Notes: generated by a model not told the origin, from the sequence alone. Shown: positions 8,188-16,096, counted from the first letter of the stretch. The stretch is 64,000 nt of DNA from Pedococcus sp031456495 (GCF_031456495.1 NZ_JAVDUW010000002.1:372001-436000); one strand, 5' to 3'. Translations and numbers: made by a program.

Positions 8188-8586
8188 ATGACCATGACTG
8201 ACCCGATTGCGGACATGTTGACCCGCGTCCGGAACGCCAACTCGGCGCACCACGACGCAGTCTCCATGCCGTTTTCCAAGCTCAAGTCCCACATCGCCGA
8301 GATCCTCCAGGCCGAGGGCTACATCGCCGGCTGGAAGGTCGAGGACGCCGAGGTCGGCAAGACGCTGACCATCGAGCTGAAGTACGGCCCCAACCGCGAG
8401 CGTTCCATCGCTGGCGTGCGCCGTGTCTCCAAGCCCGGCCTGCGCGTCTACGCCAAGTCGACGAACCTGCCCAAGGTCCTCGGCGGCCTCGGTGTGGCCA
8501 TCATTTCCACCTCGTCTGGCCTCCTCACGGACCGCCAGGCCGCGACCAAGGGTGTGGGCGGGGAAGTCCTCGCCTACGTCTGGTAA
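8188..8586 (+). CDS. rpsH: 30S ribosomal protein S8
   Basis: 132-residue uS8, starting MTMTDPIADMLTRVRNAN and ending with the conserved STSSGLLTDRQA...GGEVLAYVW segment. An 89-nt spacer with a GCGGAG ribosome-binding site precedes it. An in-frame ATG two codons later (8194) is possible. S8 binds the central domain of 16S rRNA and in E. coli represses the spc operon; this was not assessed here. Confidence 0.97.
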   Translation: MTMTDPIADMLTRVRNANSAHHDAVSMPFSKLKSHIAEILQAEGYIAGWKVEDAEVGKTLTIELKYGPNRERSIAGVRRVSKPGLRVYAKSTNLPKVLGGLGVAIISTSSGLLTDRQAATKGVGGEVLAYVW

Positions 8587-8597
8587 GGGGATTCGAC

Positions 8598-9134
8598 ATG
8601 TCGCGAATCGGACGACTCCCGGTCGCCATCCCGAGCGGTGTCGACATCACCATCGACGGCCAGGCCGTCACGGTGAAGGGCCCCAAGGGTGAGCTCAGCC
8701 ACGTCGTGGCCGAGCCCATCACGGTCGAGCAGGCCGACGGCACCGTCGAGGTGAAGCGCCCCAACGACGAGCGCCAGTCCCGTGCCCTGCACGGCCTGAC
8801 CCGCTCGCTCATCAACAACATGGTGCTCGGTGTCACCGAGGGCTATGAGAAGAAGATGGAGATCCACGGCACGGGTTACCGCGTGGCCAACAAGGGCGGG
8901 AACCTCGAGTTCGCGCTCGGCTACAGCCACCCGATCACCGTGGAGGCCCCCGCGGGCATCTCCTTCGCCGTCGAGAACCCGACCCGTTTCTCGGTCCAGG
9001 GTATCGACAAGCAGCTGGTTGGCGAGGTTGCCGCGAACATCCGCAAGCTGCGCAAGCCCGACCCGTACAAGGGCAAGGGCGTGCGGTACGCGGGCGAGCA
9101 CATCCGTCGCAAGGTCGGAAAGGCTGGTAAGTAA
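8598..9134 (+). CDS. rplF: 50S ribosomal protein L6
   Basis: 178-residue uL6, two repeated L6 domains. It begins MSRIGRLPVAIPSGVDI and has the C-terminal signature PDPYKGKGVRYAGE. It binds the sarcin-ricin loop region near the GTPase centre. AAGGGGAT lies upstream of the ATG. It contains one of the few TAT tyrosine codons outside the GTATGCC motif (about 8842). Confidence 0.97.
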   Translation: MSRIGRLPVAIPSGVDITIDGQAVTVKGPKGELSHVVAEPITVEQADGTVEVKRPNDERQSRALHGLTRSLINNMVLGVTEGYEKKMEIHGTGYRVANKGGNLEFALGYSHPITVEAPAGISFAVENPTRFSVQGIDKQLVGEVAANIRKLRKPDPYKGKGVRYAGEHIRRKVGKAGK

Positions 9135-9137
9135 GCC

Positions 9138-9512
9138 ATGGCAATGACCGTCAAGCGAGCCAAGGGCAAGTCCGCTGCACGCGGACGTCGTCACCTGCGC
9201 CTGCGCAAGAAGGTGTCCGGTACCACCGCGCGTCCGCGCCTGGTCGTGTCGCGCTCGTCGCGCCACGTCTTCGTGCAGATCGTCGACGACACGGTCGGCA
9301 AGACCGTCGCGTCGGCGTCCACGATGGAGGCGGACCTGCGCACCTTCGAGGGCGACAAGACCGCGAAGGCGCGCAAGGTCGGCGAGCTCCTCGCCGAGCG
9401 CGCCAAGAGCGCCGGCATCGAGGCCGTCGTCTTCGACCGGGGTGGCAACCGCTACCACGGCCGGGTCGCCGCCATCGCCGAGGGCGCCCGCGAGGGTGGT
9501 CTGGCCCTGTGA
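9138..9512 (+). CDS. rplR: 50S ribosomal protein L18
   Basis: 124-residue uL18: basic N-terminus (VKRAKGKSAARGRRHLRLRKK), then the 5S-rRNA-binding fold ending FDRGGNRYHGRVAAIAEGAREGGL. It starts 3 nt after rplF; an in-frame ATG at 9144 is an alternative. Its stop forms TGATG with a 14-codon mini-ORF that runs to the start of rpsE. Confidence 0.96.
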   Translation: MAMTVKRAKGKSAARGRRHLRLRKKVSGTTARPRLVVSRSSRHVFVQIVDDTVGKTVASASTMEADLRTFEGDKTAKARKVGELLAERAKSAGIEAVVFDRGGNRYHGRVAAIAEGAREGGLAL

Positions 9513-9556
9513 TGACCGCCAAGAACACCGCAACCGTTGAGATGAGGAACATCTGA
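9512..9556 (+). CDS. Possible 14-codon bridging mini-ORF between rplR and rpsE
   Basis: ATG at 9512 overlaps the rplR TGA (TGATG), and its own TGA (9554-9556) overlaps the rpsE ATG at 9556 (again TGATG). The encoded peptide would be MTAKNTATVEMRNI. The AGGA used by rpsE lies inside it. It may let ribosomes pass from rplR to rpsE across a 43-nt spacer. It has no known homologue to me and may be chance; a peptide need not be stable or functional. Confidence 0.3.
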   Translation: MTAKNTATVEMRNI

Positions 9557-10206
9557 TGCCCGGACCCCAGCGTCGAGGCACTGGCGCCGCCGGCGGCGAC
9601 AACCGCGGCGAGCGCGGCGACCGCCGTGGCGGCCGCGACAACCGCCGCGACGGCGGACGCGACCAGGCCGAGAAGAGCCAGTACGTCGAGCGCGTCGTGA
9701 CCATCAACCGCGTTGCCAAGGTCGTCAAGGGTGGCCGCCGCTTCAGCTTCACCGCCCTCGTGGTGGTGGGTGACGGCGACGGCACCGTGGGTGTCGGCTA
9801 CGGCAAGGCCAAGGAGGTCCCCGCCGCGATCGCCAAGGGTGTCGAGGAGGCCAAGAAGCAGTTCTTCAAGGTCCCGCGCATCCAGGGCACCATCCCGCAC
9901 CCCGTCCAGGGTGAGGCCGCCGCGGGCGTCGTCATGCTCCGTCCCGCCGCTCCCGGTACCGGTGTCATCGCCGGTGGCCCGGTGCGTGCGGTCCTGGAGT
10001 GCGCCGGCATCCACGACGTGCTGTCCAAGTCCCTGGGCTCGGACAACGCCATCAACATCGTCCACGCGACGGTCGAGGCCCTGCGTGGCCTCGAGCGCCC
10101 CGAGGCCGTGGCCGCCCGCCGTGGCCTGCCGGTCGACCAGGTCGCCCCGGCTGCGATGCTGCGCGCCCAGGCCGCCGGCCGCGAGGCCGCGAAGGCTGGT
10201 GCGTGA
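9556..10206 (+). CDS. rpsE: 30S ribosomal protein S5
   Basis: 216-residue uS5. The first 35-40 residues are a Gly/Arg/Asp-rich disordered extension; then the double-stranded-RNA-binding-like domain (ERVVTINRVAKVVKGGRRFSF) and the C-terminal domain (AAPGTGVIAGGPVRAVLE). S5 affects translational accuracy and the mRNA entry site. ATGAGGAAC precedes the ATG. Its TGA overlaps the rpmD ATG (TGATG). Confidence 0.97.
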   Translation: MPGPQRRGTGAAGGDNRGERGDRRGGRDNRRDGGRDQAEKSQYVERVVTINRVAKVVKGGRRFSFTALVVVGDGDGTVGVGYGKAKEVPAAIAKGVEEAKKQFFKVPRIQGTIPHPVQGEAAAGVVMLRPAAPGTGVIAGGPVRAVLECAGIHDVLSKSLGSDNAINIVHATVEALRGLERPEAVAARRGLPVDQVAPAAMLRAQAAGREAAKAGA

Positions 10207-10388
10207 TGGCTCGTCTGAAGGTGACCCAGACCCGTTCCGAGATCGGTGGCAAGCAGAACCAGCGCGACACCCTGCGCAGCCTCGGTCTGAAGCGCATTGG
10301 CGACGTCGTCGTCAAGGAGGACCGTCCCGAGATCCGCGGGATGGTCAAGACGGTGACCCACCTGGTCTCCGTCGAGGAGGTTGACTGA
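10206..10388 (+). CDS. rpmD: 50S ribosomal protein L30
   Basis: 60-residue uL30: MARLKVTQTRSEIGGKQNQ, then TLRSLGLKRIGDVVVKED, typical of the short bacterial form. Start fixed by the TGATG overlap with rpsE. rplO starts 2 nt after its stop. Confidence 0.96.
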   Translation: MARLKVTQTRSEIGGKQNQRDTLRSLGLKRIGDVVVKEDRPEIRGMVKTVTHLVSVEEVD

Positions 10389-10390
10389 CC

Positions 10391-10906
10391 ATGGCCGAGA
10401 AGAAGGCCACTGCGAAGAAGCCCGCCGCCAAGGCTGCGGCTCCCGAGGCCAAGGCCTCGGAGGGCTCGGCCCTCAAGCTGCACCACCTGCGTCCGGCCCC
10501 CGGCGCCAAGACCGCCAAGACCCGCGTGGGTCGCGGTGAGGGCTCCAAGGGCAAGACCGCCGGTCGTGGCACCAAGGGCACCAAGGCCCGCTACCAGGTG
10601 CCCGAGCGGTTCGAGGGTGGCTCCATGCCGCTGCACATGCGGCTGCCGAAGCTGCGCGGCTTCAAGAACCCGTTCAAGGTGGAGTACCAGGTCGTCAACC
10701 TCGACCGCCTCTCCGCCCTCTACCCCCAGGGTGGCGACGTGACCGTCGACGACCTCGTGGCCAAGGGTGCCGTCCGTGACGGCTACCCGGTCAAGGTGCT
10801 CGGCACCGGCGAGATCGACGTCAAGGTCGCCGTGACCGTCGACGCGGTCTCGGCCAGCGCCAAGGAGAAGATCGAGGCCGCTGGCGGCTCGGTCGCCTCC
10901 GCCTGA
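10391..10906 (+). CDS. rplO: 50S ribosomal protein L15
   Basis: 171-residue uL15. The first 25 or so residues (MAEKKATAKKPAAKAAAPEA and following) are a Lys/Ala extension; the family start LKLHHLRPAPGAKTAKTRVG follows, then the Gly-rich RNA-binding tail and the folded domain. It is a late 50S assembly protein. Last gene of the spc ribosomal run before a strong terminator; secY, often in the same operon, has its own leader here. Confidence 0.96.
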   Translation: MAEKKATAKKPAAKAAAPEAKASEGSALKLHHLRPAPGAKTAKTRVGRGEGSKGKTAGRGTKGTKARYQVPERFEGGSMPLHMRLPKLRGFKNPFKVEYQVVNLDRLSALYPQGGDVTVDDLVAKGAVRDGYPVKVLGTGEIDVKVAVTVDAVSASAKEKIEAAGGSVASA

Positions 10907-10920
10907 CGTCTCCGCACCAC

Positions 10921-10966
10921 GACGTATGCCGCGGGCTCACTTCTTCGTGAGCCCGCGGCATACGTC
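10921..10966 (+). terminator. Strong terminator after rplO, built on inverted GTATGCCG motifs
   Basis: Perfect 20-bp inverted repeat (10921-10940 with 10947-10966) with a TTCTTC loop, followed by TTTG. Both arms contain the dispersed motif: GTATGCCGCG at 10924 and CGCGGCATAC ending at 10963. It ends the ribosomal operon and partly separates it from secY. Confidence 0.9.
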
Positions 10967-11132
10967 TTTGCCGTGCCGGGCCCGTACCCTCGGGGCCGGC
11001 CCGCGGCGCCCTGGCCGTCGGGGTGACATCCCGGCTGCCGCCTGTCGTACGGCGCCCCTGCAGTCCCGGGGTATCGTTCTCAGGATTGCCTGACCGTTCC
11101 CGCGGGGGACCCCCGCGCCACCAGGAGGACCT

Positions 11133-12446
11133 GTGCTCACCGCTTTCACCCGTGCGTTCAAGACGCCGGACCTGCGCAGGAAGCTGCTGTTCACGCTCTT
11201 CATCATCGTGATCTTCCGGCTGGGCTCGCACGTGCCCGTCCCGGGCGTGAGCTACTCGGCCGTGCAGGCCTGCATCAAGAGCGCGCCCAAGAACTCCGGC
11301 GTGCTCGGCCTGGCCAACCTCTTCAGCGGTGGCGCGCTCCTGCAGCTGTCGATCTTCGCGCTGGGGATCATGCCGTACATCACGGCCAGCATCATCGTGC
11401 AGCTGCTCACCGTGGTCATCCCGCGGTTCGAGGCCCTCAAGAAGGAGGGCCAGCAGGGCCAGACGAAGATGACGCAGTACACGCGCTACCTGACCATCGG
11501 CCTGGCGATCCTGCAGTCCTCGACGCTGATCACCTTCGCGCAGAACCCGTCGGCGCTCTTCGGGCCGGACTGCACCAAGATCCTGCCGAACGAGTCGATC
11601 CCGACCCTGGTCATCATGGTGCTCACCATGACCGCCGGCACGGGCGTGGTCATGTGGCTCGGCGAGCTCGTCACCGACAAGGGCATCGGCAACGGCATGT
11701 CGCTGCTGATCTTCACCTCGATCGCCAGCTCGTTCCCGGGGTCGCTGTGGGCGATCCAGCAGCAGGACGGCCGCTGGGACGTGTTCGTCGGCGTCATCCT
11801 GCTCGGCTTCCTGATCATCGCGCTCGTCGTCTTCGTCGAGCAGAGCCAGCGCCGCATCCCGGTCCAGTACGCCAAGCGGCAGGTGGGCCGCCAGATGTAC
11901 GGCGGGACCTCGACCTACATCCCGCTCAAGGTCAACATGGCCGGCGTCATCCCCGTGATCTTCGCCTCCTCGCTGCTCGCGCTGCCCTCGCTCGTGGCAC
12001 AGTTCAACCGGTCGGCCACCGGCAACCAGGCCGGCTGGGTGACGTGGATCGAGAACAACCTCGTGCGGGGTGACCACCCGATCTACATGCTCCTGTACAT
12101 CGGCCTGATCCTGTTCTTCACGTTCTTCTACGTGTCGATCACGTTCAACCCGGTCGAGGTCGCCGACAACATGAAGCGCTACGGCGGCTTCATCCCAGGT
12201 ATCCGCGCCGGGCGACCCACGGCCGAGTACCTCGACTACGTGCTCACCCGCATCACGGTCCCCGGGGCCATCTACCTCGGCCTCATCTCGCTGATCCCGC
12301 TCGTCGCGCTGGTGCTCGTCAACGCCAACCAGAACTTCCCGTTCGGTGGCACCTCCATCCTCATCATCGTCGGTGTGGGCCTGGAGACCGTGAAGCAGAT
12401 CGAGTCCCAGCTGCAGCAGCGTCACTACGAAGGGTTCCTCCGCTGA
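11133..12446 (+). CDS. secY: Preprotein translocase subunit SecY
   Basis: 437-residue SecY, the central channel of the Sec translocon in the cytoplasmic membrane, ten predicted membrane helices. It begins with GTG (MLTAFTRAFKTPDLRRKLLFT) after AGGAGG at good spacing. Conserved pieces are GIMPYITASIIVQLL (plug and TM2 region) and GGFIPGIRAGRPTAEYL. A 226-nt gap with a terminator and its own leader precedes it; a lone TATCGT at 11072-11077 could be a -10 box. Its TGA overlaps adk (TGATG). Confidence 0.97.
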   Translation: MLTAFTRAFKTPDLRRKLLFTLFIIVIFRLGSHVPVPGVSYSAVQACIKSAPKNSGVLGLANLFSGGALLQLSIFALGIMPYITASIIVQLLTVVIPRFEALKKEGQQGQTKMTQYTRYLTIGLAILQSSTLITFAQNPSALFGPDCTKILPNESIPTLVIMVLTMTAGTGVVMWLGELVTDKGIGNGMSLLIFTSIASSFPGSLWAIQQQDGRWDVFVGVILLGFLIIALVVFVEQSQRRIPVQYAKRQVGRQMYGGTSTYIPLKVNMAGVIPVIFASSLLALPSLVAQFNRSATGNQAGWVTWIENNLVRGDHPIYMLLYIGLILFFTFFYVSITFNPVEVADNMKRYGGFIPGIRAGRPTAEYLDYVLTRITVPGAIYLGLISLIPLVALVLVNANQNFPFGGTSILIIVGVGLETVKQIESQLQQRHYEGFLR

Positions 12447-13021
12447 TGCGCCTCATCATCCTCGGCCCGCCCGGCGCCGGTAAGGGCACGCAGGCCGCGA
12501 AGATCGCCGCCGAGTTCGGCATCCCCGCCATCTCCACCGGCGACATCTTCCGCGCCAACATCAAGAACGAGACCCCCCTCGGCCTGCAGGTCAAGGAGGT
12601 CCTCGCCTCCGGTGGCTACGTCACCGACGAGATCACCAACGCGATCGTCCGCGACCGGTTGTTCGAGCCGGACGCCGAGCAGGGCTTCCTGCTCGACGGG
12701 TACCCGCGCACCGCCCCGCAGGTCGACGCCCTCGACGCGATCCTCGCCGAGCACGACCACCGCCTCGAGGCGGTGCTCGAGCTCACCGTCGACGAGGACG
12801 CCGTCGTCCAGCGCCTGCTCAAGCGCGCCGAGGAGCAGGGTCGCGACGACGACAGCGAGGAGGTCATCCGCGAGCGGCAGGCCATCTACCGCCGCGAGAC
12901 CGCCCCGCTGACCGAGGTGTACTCCGCCCGTGGCCTGCTCGTGCAGGTCGACGGCATGGGCTCGGTCGACGAGGTGTTCGAGCGCATCACCGCCGCGCTG
13001 CGAGGGGCTGCAGCCTCCTGA
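12446..13021 (+). CDS. adk: Adenylate kinase
   Basis: 191-residue cytosolic adenylate kinase (ATP + AMP to 2 ADP). P-loop GPPGAGKGTQ at residues 7-16, AMP-binding STGDIFR and the DGYPRT motif are present. It is the short-lid form without the zinc-binding LID insertion, as in other actinobacteria. Both ends overlap neighbours: TGATG with secY and TGATG with map (13021), so secY-adk-map are one coupled unit. Confidence 0.97.
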   Translation: MRLIILGPPGAGKGTQAAKIAAEFGIPAISTGDIFRANIKNETPLGLQVKEVLASGGYVTDEITNAIVRDRLFEPDAEQGFLLDGYPRTAPQVDALDAILAEHDHRLEAVLELTVDEDAVVQRLLKRAEEQGRDDDSEEVIRERQAIYRRETAPLTEVYSARGLLVQVDGMGSVDEVFERITAALRGAAAS

Positions 13022-13863
13022 TGTTCGGCAGGTCCCGCGTCGAGACCAAGACCCCCGACCAGATCCTGCGCATGCGCCGGGCCGGGTTGGTGGTCGGGCA
13101 GACCCTCCAGCTCATGGCCCAGACCGTCCGCCCCGGGATGACGACCCGGCAGCTCGACGAGCTCGCCGAGGAGCACATCCGCGGCTGCGGGGCGACGCCG
13201 TCGTTCCTCGGCTACCACGGGTTCACCGGCACGCTGTGCACCTCCGTCAACGACGAGGTCGTCCACGGCATCCCGGGCAGCAGGGTGCTCCAGGAGGGCG
13301 ACCTCATCTCGATCGACTGCGGCGCCATCGTCGACGGGTGGCACGGCGACGCCGCGCTGTCCCTCGTCGTGGGCGGCCGCGAGGCGGGCCGGCCGGAGGA
13401 CCTTGAGCTCATCGACGCCACCGAGGACTCGATGTGGGCCGGCATCGCCGCCCTCGCGGTGGGCGAGTCCCTGTATGCCGTGGGTGCCGCCGTCGAGGAC
13501 AGCCTCGTCGAGGCGGGGGAGCGGTCCGGGCGCGAGTACGGCATCGTCGAGGACTACGTCGGCCACGGCATCGGCACCGCGATGCACATGGACCCCCAGG
13601 TCCCGAACTACCGGGTGCGCGAGAAGGGGCCCACGGTGCGCTCCGGCCTCACCGTGGCCATCGAGCCGATGGTGACCCTCGGCAGCGCGGACACCCGCGT
13701 CCTGGAGGACGACTGGACGGTCGTGACGACCGACGGCTCGCGGGCGGCGCACTGGGAGAACTCGGTGGCGGTCACCGACGACGGCATCTGGGTGCTGACC
13801 GCCCTCGACGGGGGCAGGGAGCGGCTCGAGGCCGCTGGTGTCCCGTTCGCGCCCCTCGGCTGA
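13021..13863 (+). CDS. map: Methionine aminopeptidase, type I
   Basis: 280-residue type I enzyme that removes the initiator Met from nascent proteins. Metal-binding residues are in ISIDCGAIVDGWHGDAA (two Asp), GHGIGTAMH (His), IEPMVTLG (Glu) and HWENSVAVTDDG (Glu). No N-terminal SH3-binding or zinc-finger extension. Linked with secY-adk as in most actinobacteria. It contains a GTATGCCG motif at 13473, giving a TAT tyrosine codon. Confidence 0.96.
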   Translation: MFGRSRVETKTPDQILRMRRAGLVVGQTLQLMAQTVRPGMTTRQLDELAEEHIRGCGATPSFLGYHGFTGTLCTSVNDEVVHGIPGSRVLQEGDLISIDCGAIVDGWHGDAALSLVVGGREAGRPEDLELIDATEDSMWAGIAALAVGESLYAVGAAVEDSLVEAGERSGREYGIVEDYVGHGIGTAMHMDPQVPNYRVREKGPTVRSGLTVAIEPMVTLGSADTRVLEDDWTVVTTDGSRAAHWENSVAVTDDGIWVLTALDGGRERLEAAGVPFAPLG

Positions 13864-13891
13864 GCCTGCGCGGGCCCTCGGCCGGCCCCTG

Positions 13892-13930
13892 GAGCACGAT
13901 TTCGTGCTCAGCGGGGGTCTGGCGTAGACT
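13892..13930 (+). promoter_or_regulatory. Inverted repeat and -10 box upstream of infA
   Basis: GAGCACGA (13892-13899) and TCGTGCTC (13902-13909) form a perfect 8-bp inverted repeat with a 2-nt centre, and a TAGACT -10-like box lies at 13925-13930, about 78 nt before the infA start. The repeat could be an operator or a short terminator for map. No good -35 box was seen. Confidence 0.4.
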
Positions 13931-14008
13931 TGTGCGTCGGTGCGCGACGTGCGCGCCGCATTCGTGTGTCCGCCATCCGGGCGGATACGACAGCAGATTG
14001 TGGAGGCT

Positions 14009-14230
14009 ATGGCCAAGAAGGACGGTGTCATCGAGATCGAGGGCACGATCGTCGAGGCTCTCCCGAACGCCATGTTCCGGGTGGAGCTGACCAACGGTCA
14101 CAAGGTGCTCGCTCACATCTCGGGGAAGATGCGCCAGCACTACATCCGGATCCTCCCCGAGGACCGCGTGGTGGTGGAGCTCAGCCCGTACGACCTGACC
14201 CGTGGCCGGATCGTCTTCCGCTACCGCTGA
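14009..14230 (+). CDS. infA: Translation initiation factor IF-1
   Basis: 73-residue OB-fold factor that occupies the 30S A site during initiation, exact family length (MAKKDGVIEIEGTIVEALPNA to GRIVFRYR). The ATG at 14009 has TGGAGG just upstream; longer in-frame starts do not match the family. Its TGA overlaps (TGATG) a 19-codon mini-ORF that ends on the rpmJ start. Confidence 0.97.
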   Translation: MAKKDGVIEIEGTIVEALPNAMFRVELTNGHKVLAHISGKMRQHYIRILPEDRVVVELSPYDLTRGRIVFRYR

Positions 14231-14289
14231 TGCAGTACCCGCTGGCCACGAGGTCAGCGGCCCAGATCGAGGCGAAGCAGAGGCTATGA
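14230..14289 (+). CDS. Possible 19-codon bridging mini-ORF between infA and rpmJ
   Basis: ATG at 14230 overlaps the infA stop (TGATG), and its TGA at 14287-14289 overlaps the rpmJ ATG at 14286 (ATGA). It would encode MQYPLATRSAAQIEAKQRL. It exactly fills the gap between two co-transcribed genes and may couple their translation. It may be chance; no function can be stated. Confidence 0.3.
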   Translation: MQYPLATRSAAQIEAKQRL

Positions 14290-14399
14290 AGGTCCAGCCG
14301 AGCGTCAAGAAGATCTGCGACAAGTGCAAGGTGATCCGCCGCCACGGCCGGGTCATGGTGATCTGCGAGAACCTGCGCCACAAGCAGCGCCAGGGCTGA
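14286..14399 (+). CDS. rpmJ: 50S ribosomal protein L36
   Basis: 37-residue bL36 of the zinc-binding type: MKVQPSVKKICDKCKVI, with Cys-x2-Cys, a third Cys and a His (CENLRHKQRQG). It is the smallest 50S protein and helps order 23S rRNA near helices 89-91. GAGGC lies just before the ATG. A 231-nt leader follows before rpsM. Confidence 0.95.
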   Translation: MKVQPSVKKICDKCKVIRRHGRVMVICENLRHKQRQG

Positions 14400-14630
14400 G
14401 CAGCTCCACCACCGGGCCCCTCGTGGGCGCGGCCCCAGCACGACCTCGCAGCTTTCGCGAGACGCACAAGTGAAGAACTGCAGTACCCGGCCCCTGTGCG
14501 CGGTGTTCCCACACCGACCAGGACGTCACCCCCGGCCCGGAGGCCGGGGACCGGTGCCCCGAGACAGACCTCGGGAACTCGCCCGGACCGGTACTGCTCC
14601 AGACCTCCGGTGAACAAAGGAATCCACAAG
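14400..14630 (+). promoter_or_regulatory. rpsM leader with two hairpins
   Basis: Non-coding 231-nt stretch. CCCCGGCC (14530-14537) pairs with GGCCGGGG (14542-14549), and CCCGAG (14558-14563) pairs with CTCGGG (14570-14575). In E. coli the alpha operon mRNA leader before rpsM is where S4 represses translation; S4 is encoded downstream here, but the E. coli pseudoknot was not recognised, so a regulatory role is only a possibility. Confidence 0.35.
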
Positions 14631-15008
14631 ATGGCACGTCTTGTCGGTGTGGACCTCCCGCGCGAGAAGCGCGTCGAGGTCGCTCTCACCTACATCTTCG
14701 GGGTCGGTCGCACGACCGCCCAGGCGGCCCTGGCCAGCACCGGGGTCAACCCCGACACCCGCGTCCGTGAGCTCACGGACGAGGACCTGGTCAAGCTCCG
14801 CGACTACATCGAGGCGAACGTCAAGCACGAGGGTGACCTCCGACGTGAGATCGCCGCTGACATCCGCCGCAAGGTCGAGATCGGCTCCTACGAGGGCCTT
14901 CGCCACCGCCGCGGTCTCCCGGTGCGCGGGCAGCGCACCAAGACGAACGCTCGTACCCGCAAGGGCCCGAAGCGCACCGTCGCCGGCAAGAAGAAGGTTG
15001 GTAAGTAA
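14631..15008 (+). CDS. rpsM: 30S ribosomal protein S13
   Basis: 125-residue uS13: MARLVGVDLPREKRVEVALTY at the N-terminus, then the helix-two-turn-helix region and the basic C-terminal tail RGQRTKTNARTRKGPKRTVAG that contacts tRNAs. The ATG at 14631 has AAAGGAAT upstream. First gene of the alpha operon; its TAA overlaps the rpsK ATG (TAATG). Confidence 0.97.
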   Translation: MARLVGVDLPREKRVEVALTYIFGVGRTTAQAALASTGVNPDTRVRELTDEDLVKLRDYIEANVKHEGDLRREIAADIRRKVEIGSYEGLRHRRGLPVRGQRTKTNARTRKGPKRTVAGKKKVGK

Positions 15009-15412
15009 TGCCCCCCAAGAGCCGTACCGCCGGCGCCAAGAAGGTCCGCCGCAAGGAGAAGAAGAACGTCGCCGTGGGCCAGGCCCACATCAAGAGCACG
15101 TTCAACAACACCATCATCTCGATCACGGACCCCACCGGTGCGGTGATCTCGTGGGCCTCTGCCGGCCAGGTCGGCTTCAAGGGCTCGCGCAAGTCCACCC
15201 CCTACGCCGCCCAGATGGCCGCCGAGGCCGCCGCCCGCCGCGCCATGGAGCACGGCATGCGCAAGGTCGACGTCTTCGTCAAGGGCCCGGGCTCCGGTCG
15301 TGAGACCGCGATCCGGTCCCTGACCGCTGCCGGCCTCGAGGTCGGCGCGATCAGCGACGTCACCCCCTCGCCGCACAACGGTGTCCGTCCGCCCAAGCGC
15401 CGCCGCGTCTGA
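15008..15412 (+). CDS. rpsK: 30S ribosomal protein S11
   Basis: 134-residue uS11 with HIKSTFNNTIISITDPTGAV and the C-terminal SDVTPSPHNGVRPPKRRRV. It lies on the 30S platform near the E site. Start fixed by overlap with rpsM. A 28-nt spacer with AGGAGAG precedes rpsD. Confidence 0.97.
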   Translation: MPPKSRTAGAKKVRRKEKKNVAVGQAHIKSTFNNTIISITDPTGAVISWASAGQVGFKGSRKSTPYAAQMAAEAAARRAMEHGMRKVDVFVKGPGSGRETAIRSLTAAGLEVGAISDVTPSPHNGVRPPKRRRV

Positions 15413-15440
15413 GCCACGGGACAGGAGAGAGTAGAGAACC

Positions 15441-16049
15441 ATGGCCCGTTACACCGGACCCATCACCAAGAAGTCTCGTCGCCTCAAGGTCGACCTCGTC
15501 GGCGGTGACAAGAACTTCGAGCTCCGTCCCTTCCCGCCCGGCCAGCACGGCCGTCGCCGGATGCAGGAGAAGGAGTACCTCACCCAGCTGCAGGAGAAGC
15601 AGAAGGCCCGCTTCACCTACGGCGTCATGGAGAAGCAGTTCCGCGGTTACTACGAGGAGGCCTCGCGCCGCTCGGGCAAGACCGGTGAGAACCTGCTGCA
15701 GATCCTCGAGTCCCGCCTGGACAACGTGGTCTACCGCGCCGGCCTGGCCCGCACCCGCCGTGCGGCCCGCCAGCTGGTGACCCACGGCCACTTCGAGGTC
15801 AACGGCGTGCGCGTGGACGTCCCGTCCTACCGCGTCGAGCAGTACGACATCGTCACCGTCCGCGCCAAGTCCGCGAACACCTTCCCGTTCGAGCTGGCCC
15901 GCCAGACCTACGGCGACCGCCCCACCCCGGCCTGGCTCCAGGTCGTCCCGGGCTCGCTGCAGATCCTTGTGCACCAGCTGCCCGTGCGTGAGCAGATCGA
16001 CACGATCCTCACCGAGCAGCTGATCGTCGAGCTCTACTCGAAGAACTGA
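15441..16049 (+). CDS. rpsD: 30S ribosomal protein S4, cysteine-free form
   Basis: 202-residue uS4, an assembly initiator of the 30S subunit and part of the mRNA entry helicase. The S4 RNA-binding domain is at about residues 90-150 (ESRLDNVVYRAGLARTRRAARQLV, in two parts). The N-terminus (MARYTGPITKKSRRLKVDL) has no zinc-binding cysteines, so this is the C-minus form, in contrast to the zinc-binding S14 and L36 encoded nearby. A hairpin follows before rpoA. Confidence 0.97.
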   Translation: MARYTGPITKKSRRLKVDLVGGDKNFELRPFPPGQHGRRRMQEKEYLTQLQEKQKARFTYGVMEKQFRGYYEEASRRSGKTGENLLQILESRLDNVVYRAGLARTRRAARQLVTHGHFEVNGVRVDVPSYRVEQYDIVTVRAKSANTFPFELARQTYGDRPTPAWLQVVPGSLQILVHQLPVREQIDTILTEQLIVELYSKN

Positions 16050-16055
16050 CCCCGT

Positions 16056-16096
16056 CCCGTATGCCGCGTGCGCACCTCGCGCACGCGGCATACGGG
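16056..16096 (+). terminator. Hairpin between rpsD and rpoA, built on inverted GTATGCCG motifs
   Basis: Perfect 17-bp stem (16056-16072 with 16080-16096) with a 7-nt loop. The arms carry GTATGCCGCG (16059) and CGCGGCATAC (ending 16093), the same arrangement as the rplO terminator. No T-run follows, so it may attenuate rather than end transcription into rpoA. Confidence 0.7.
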
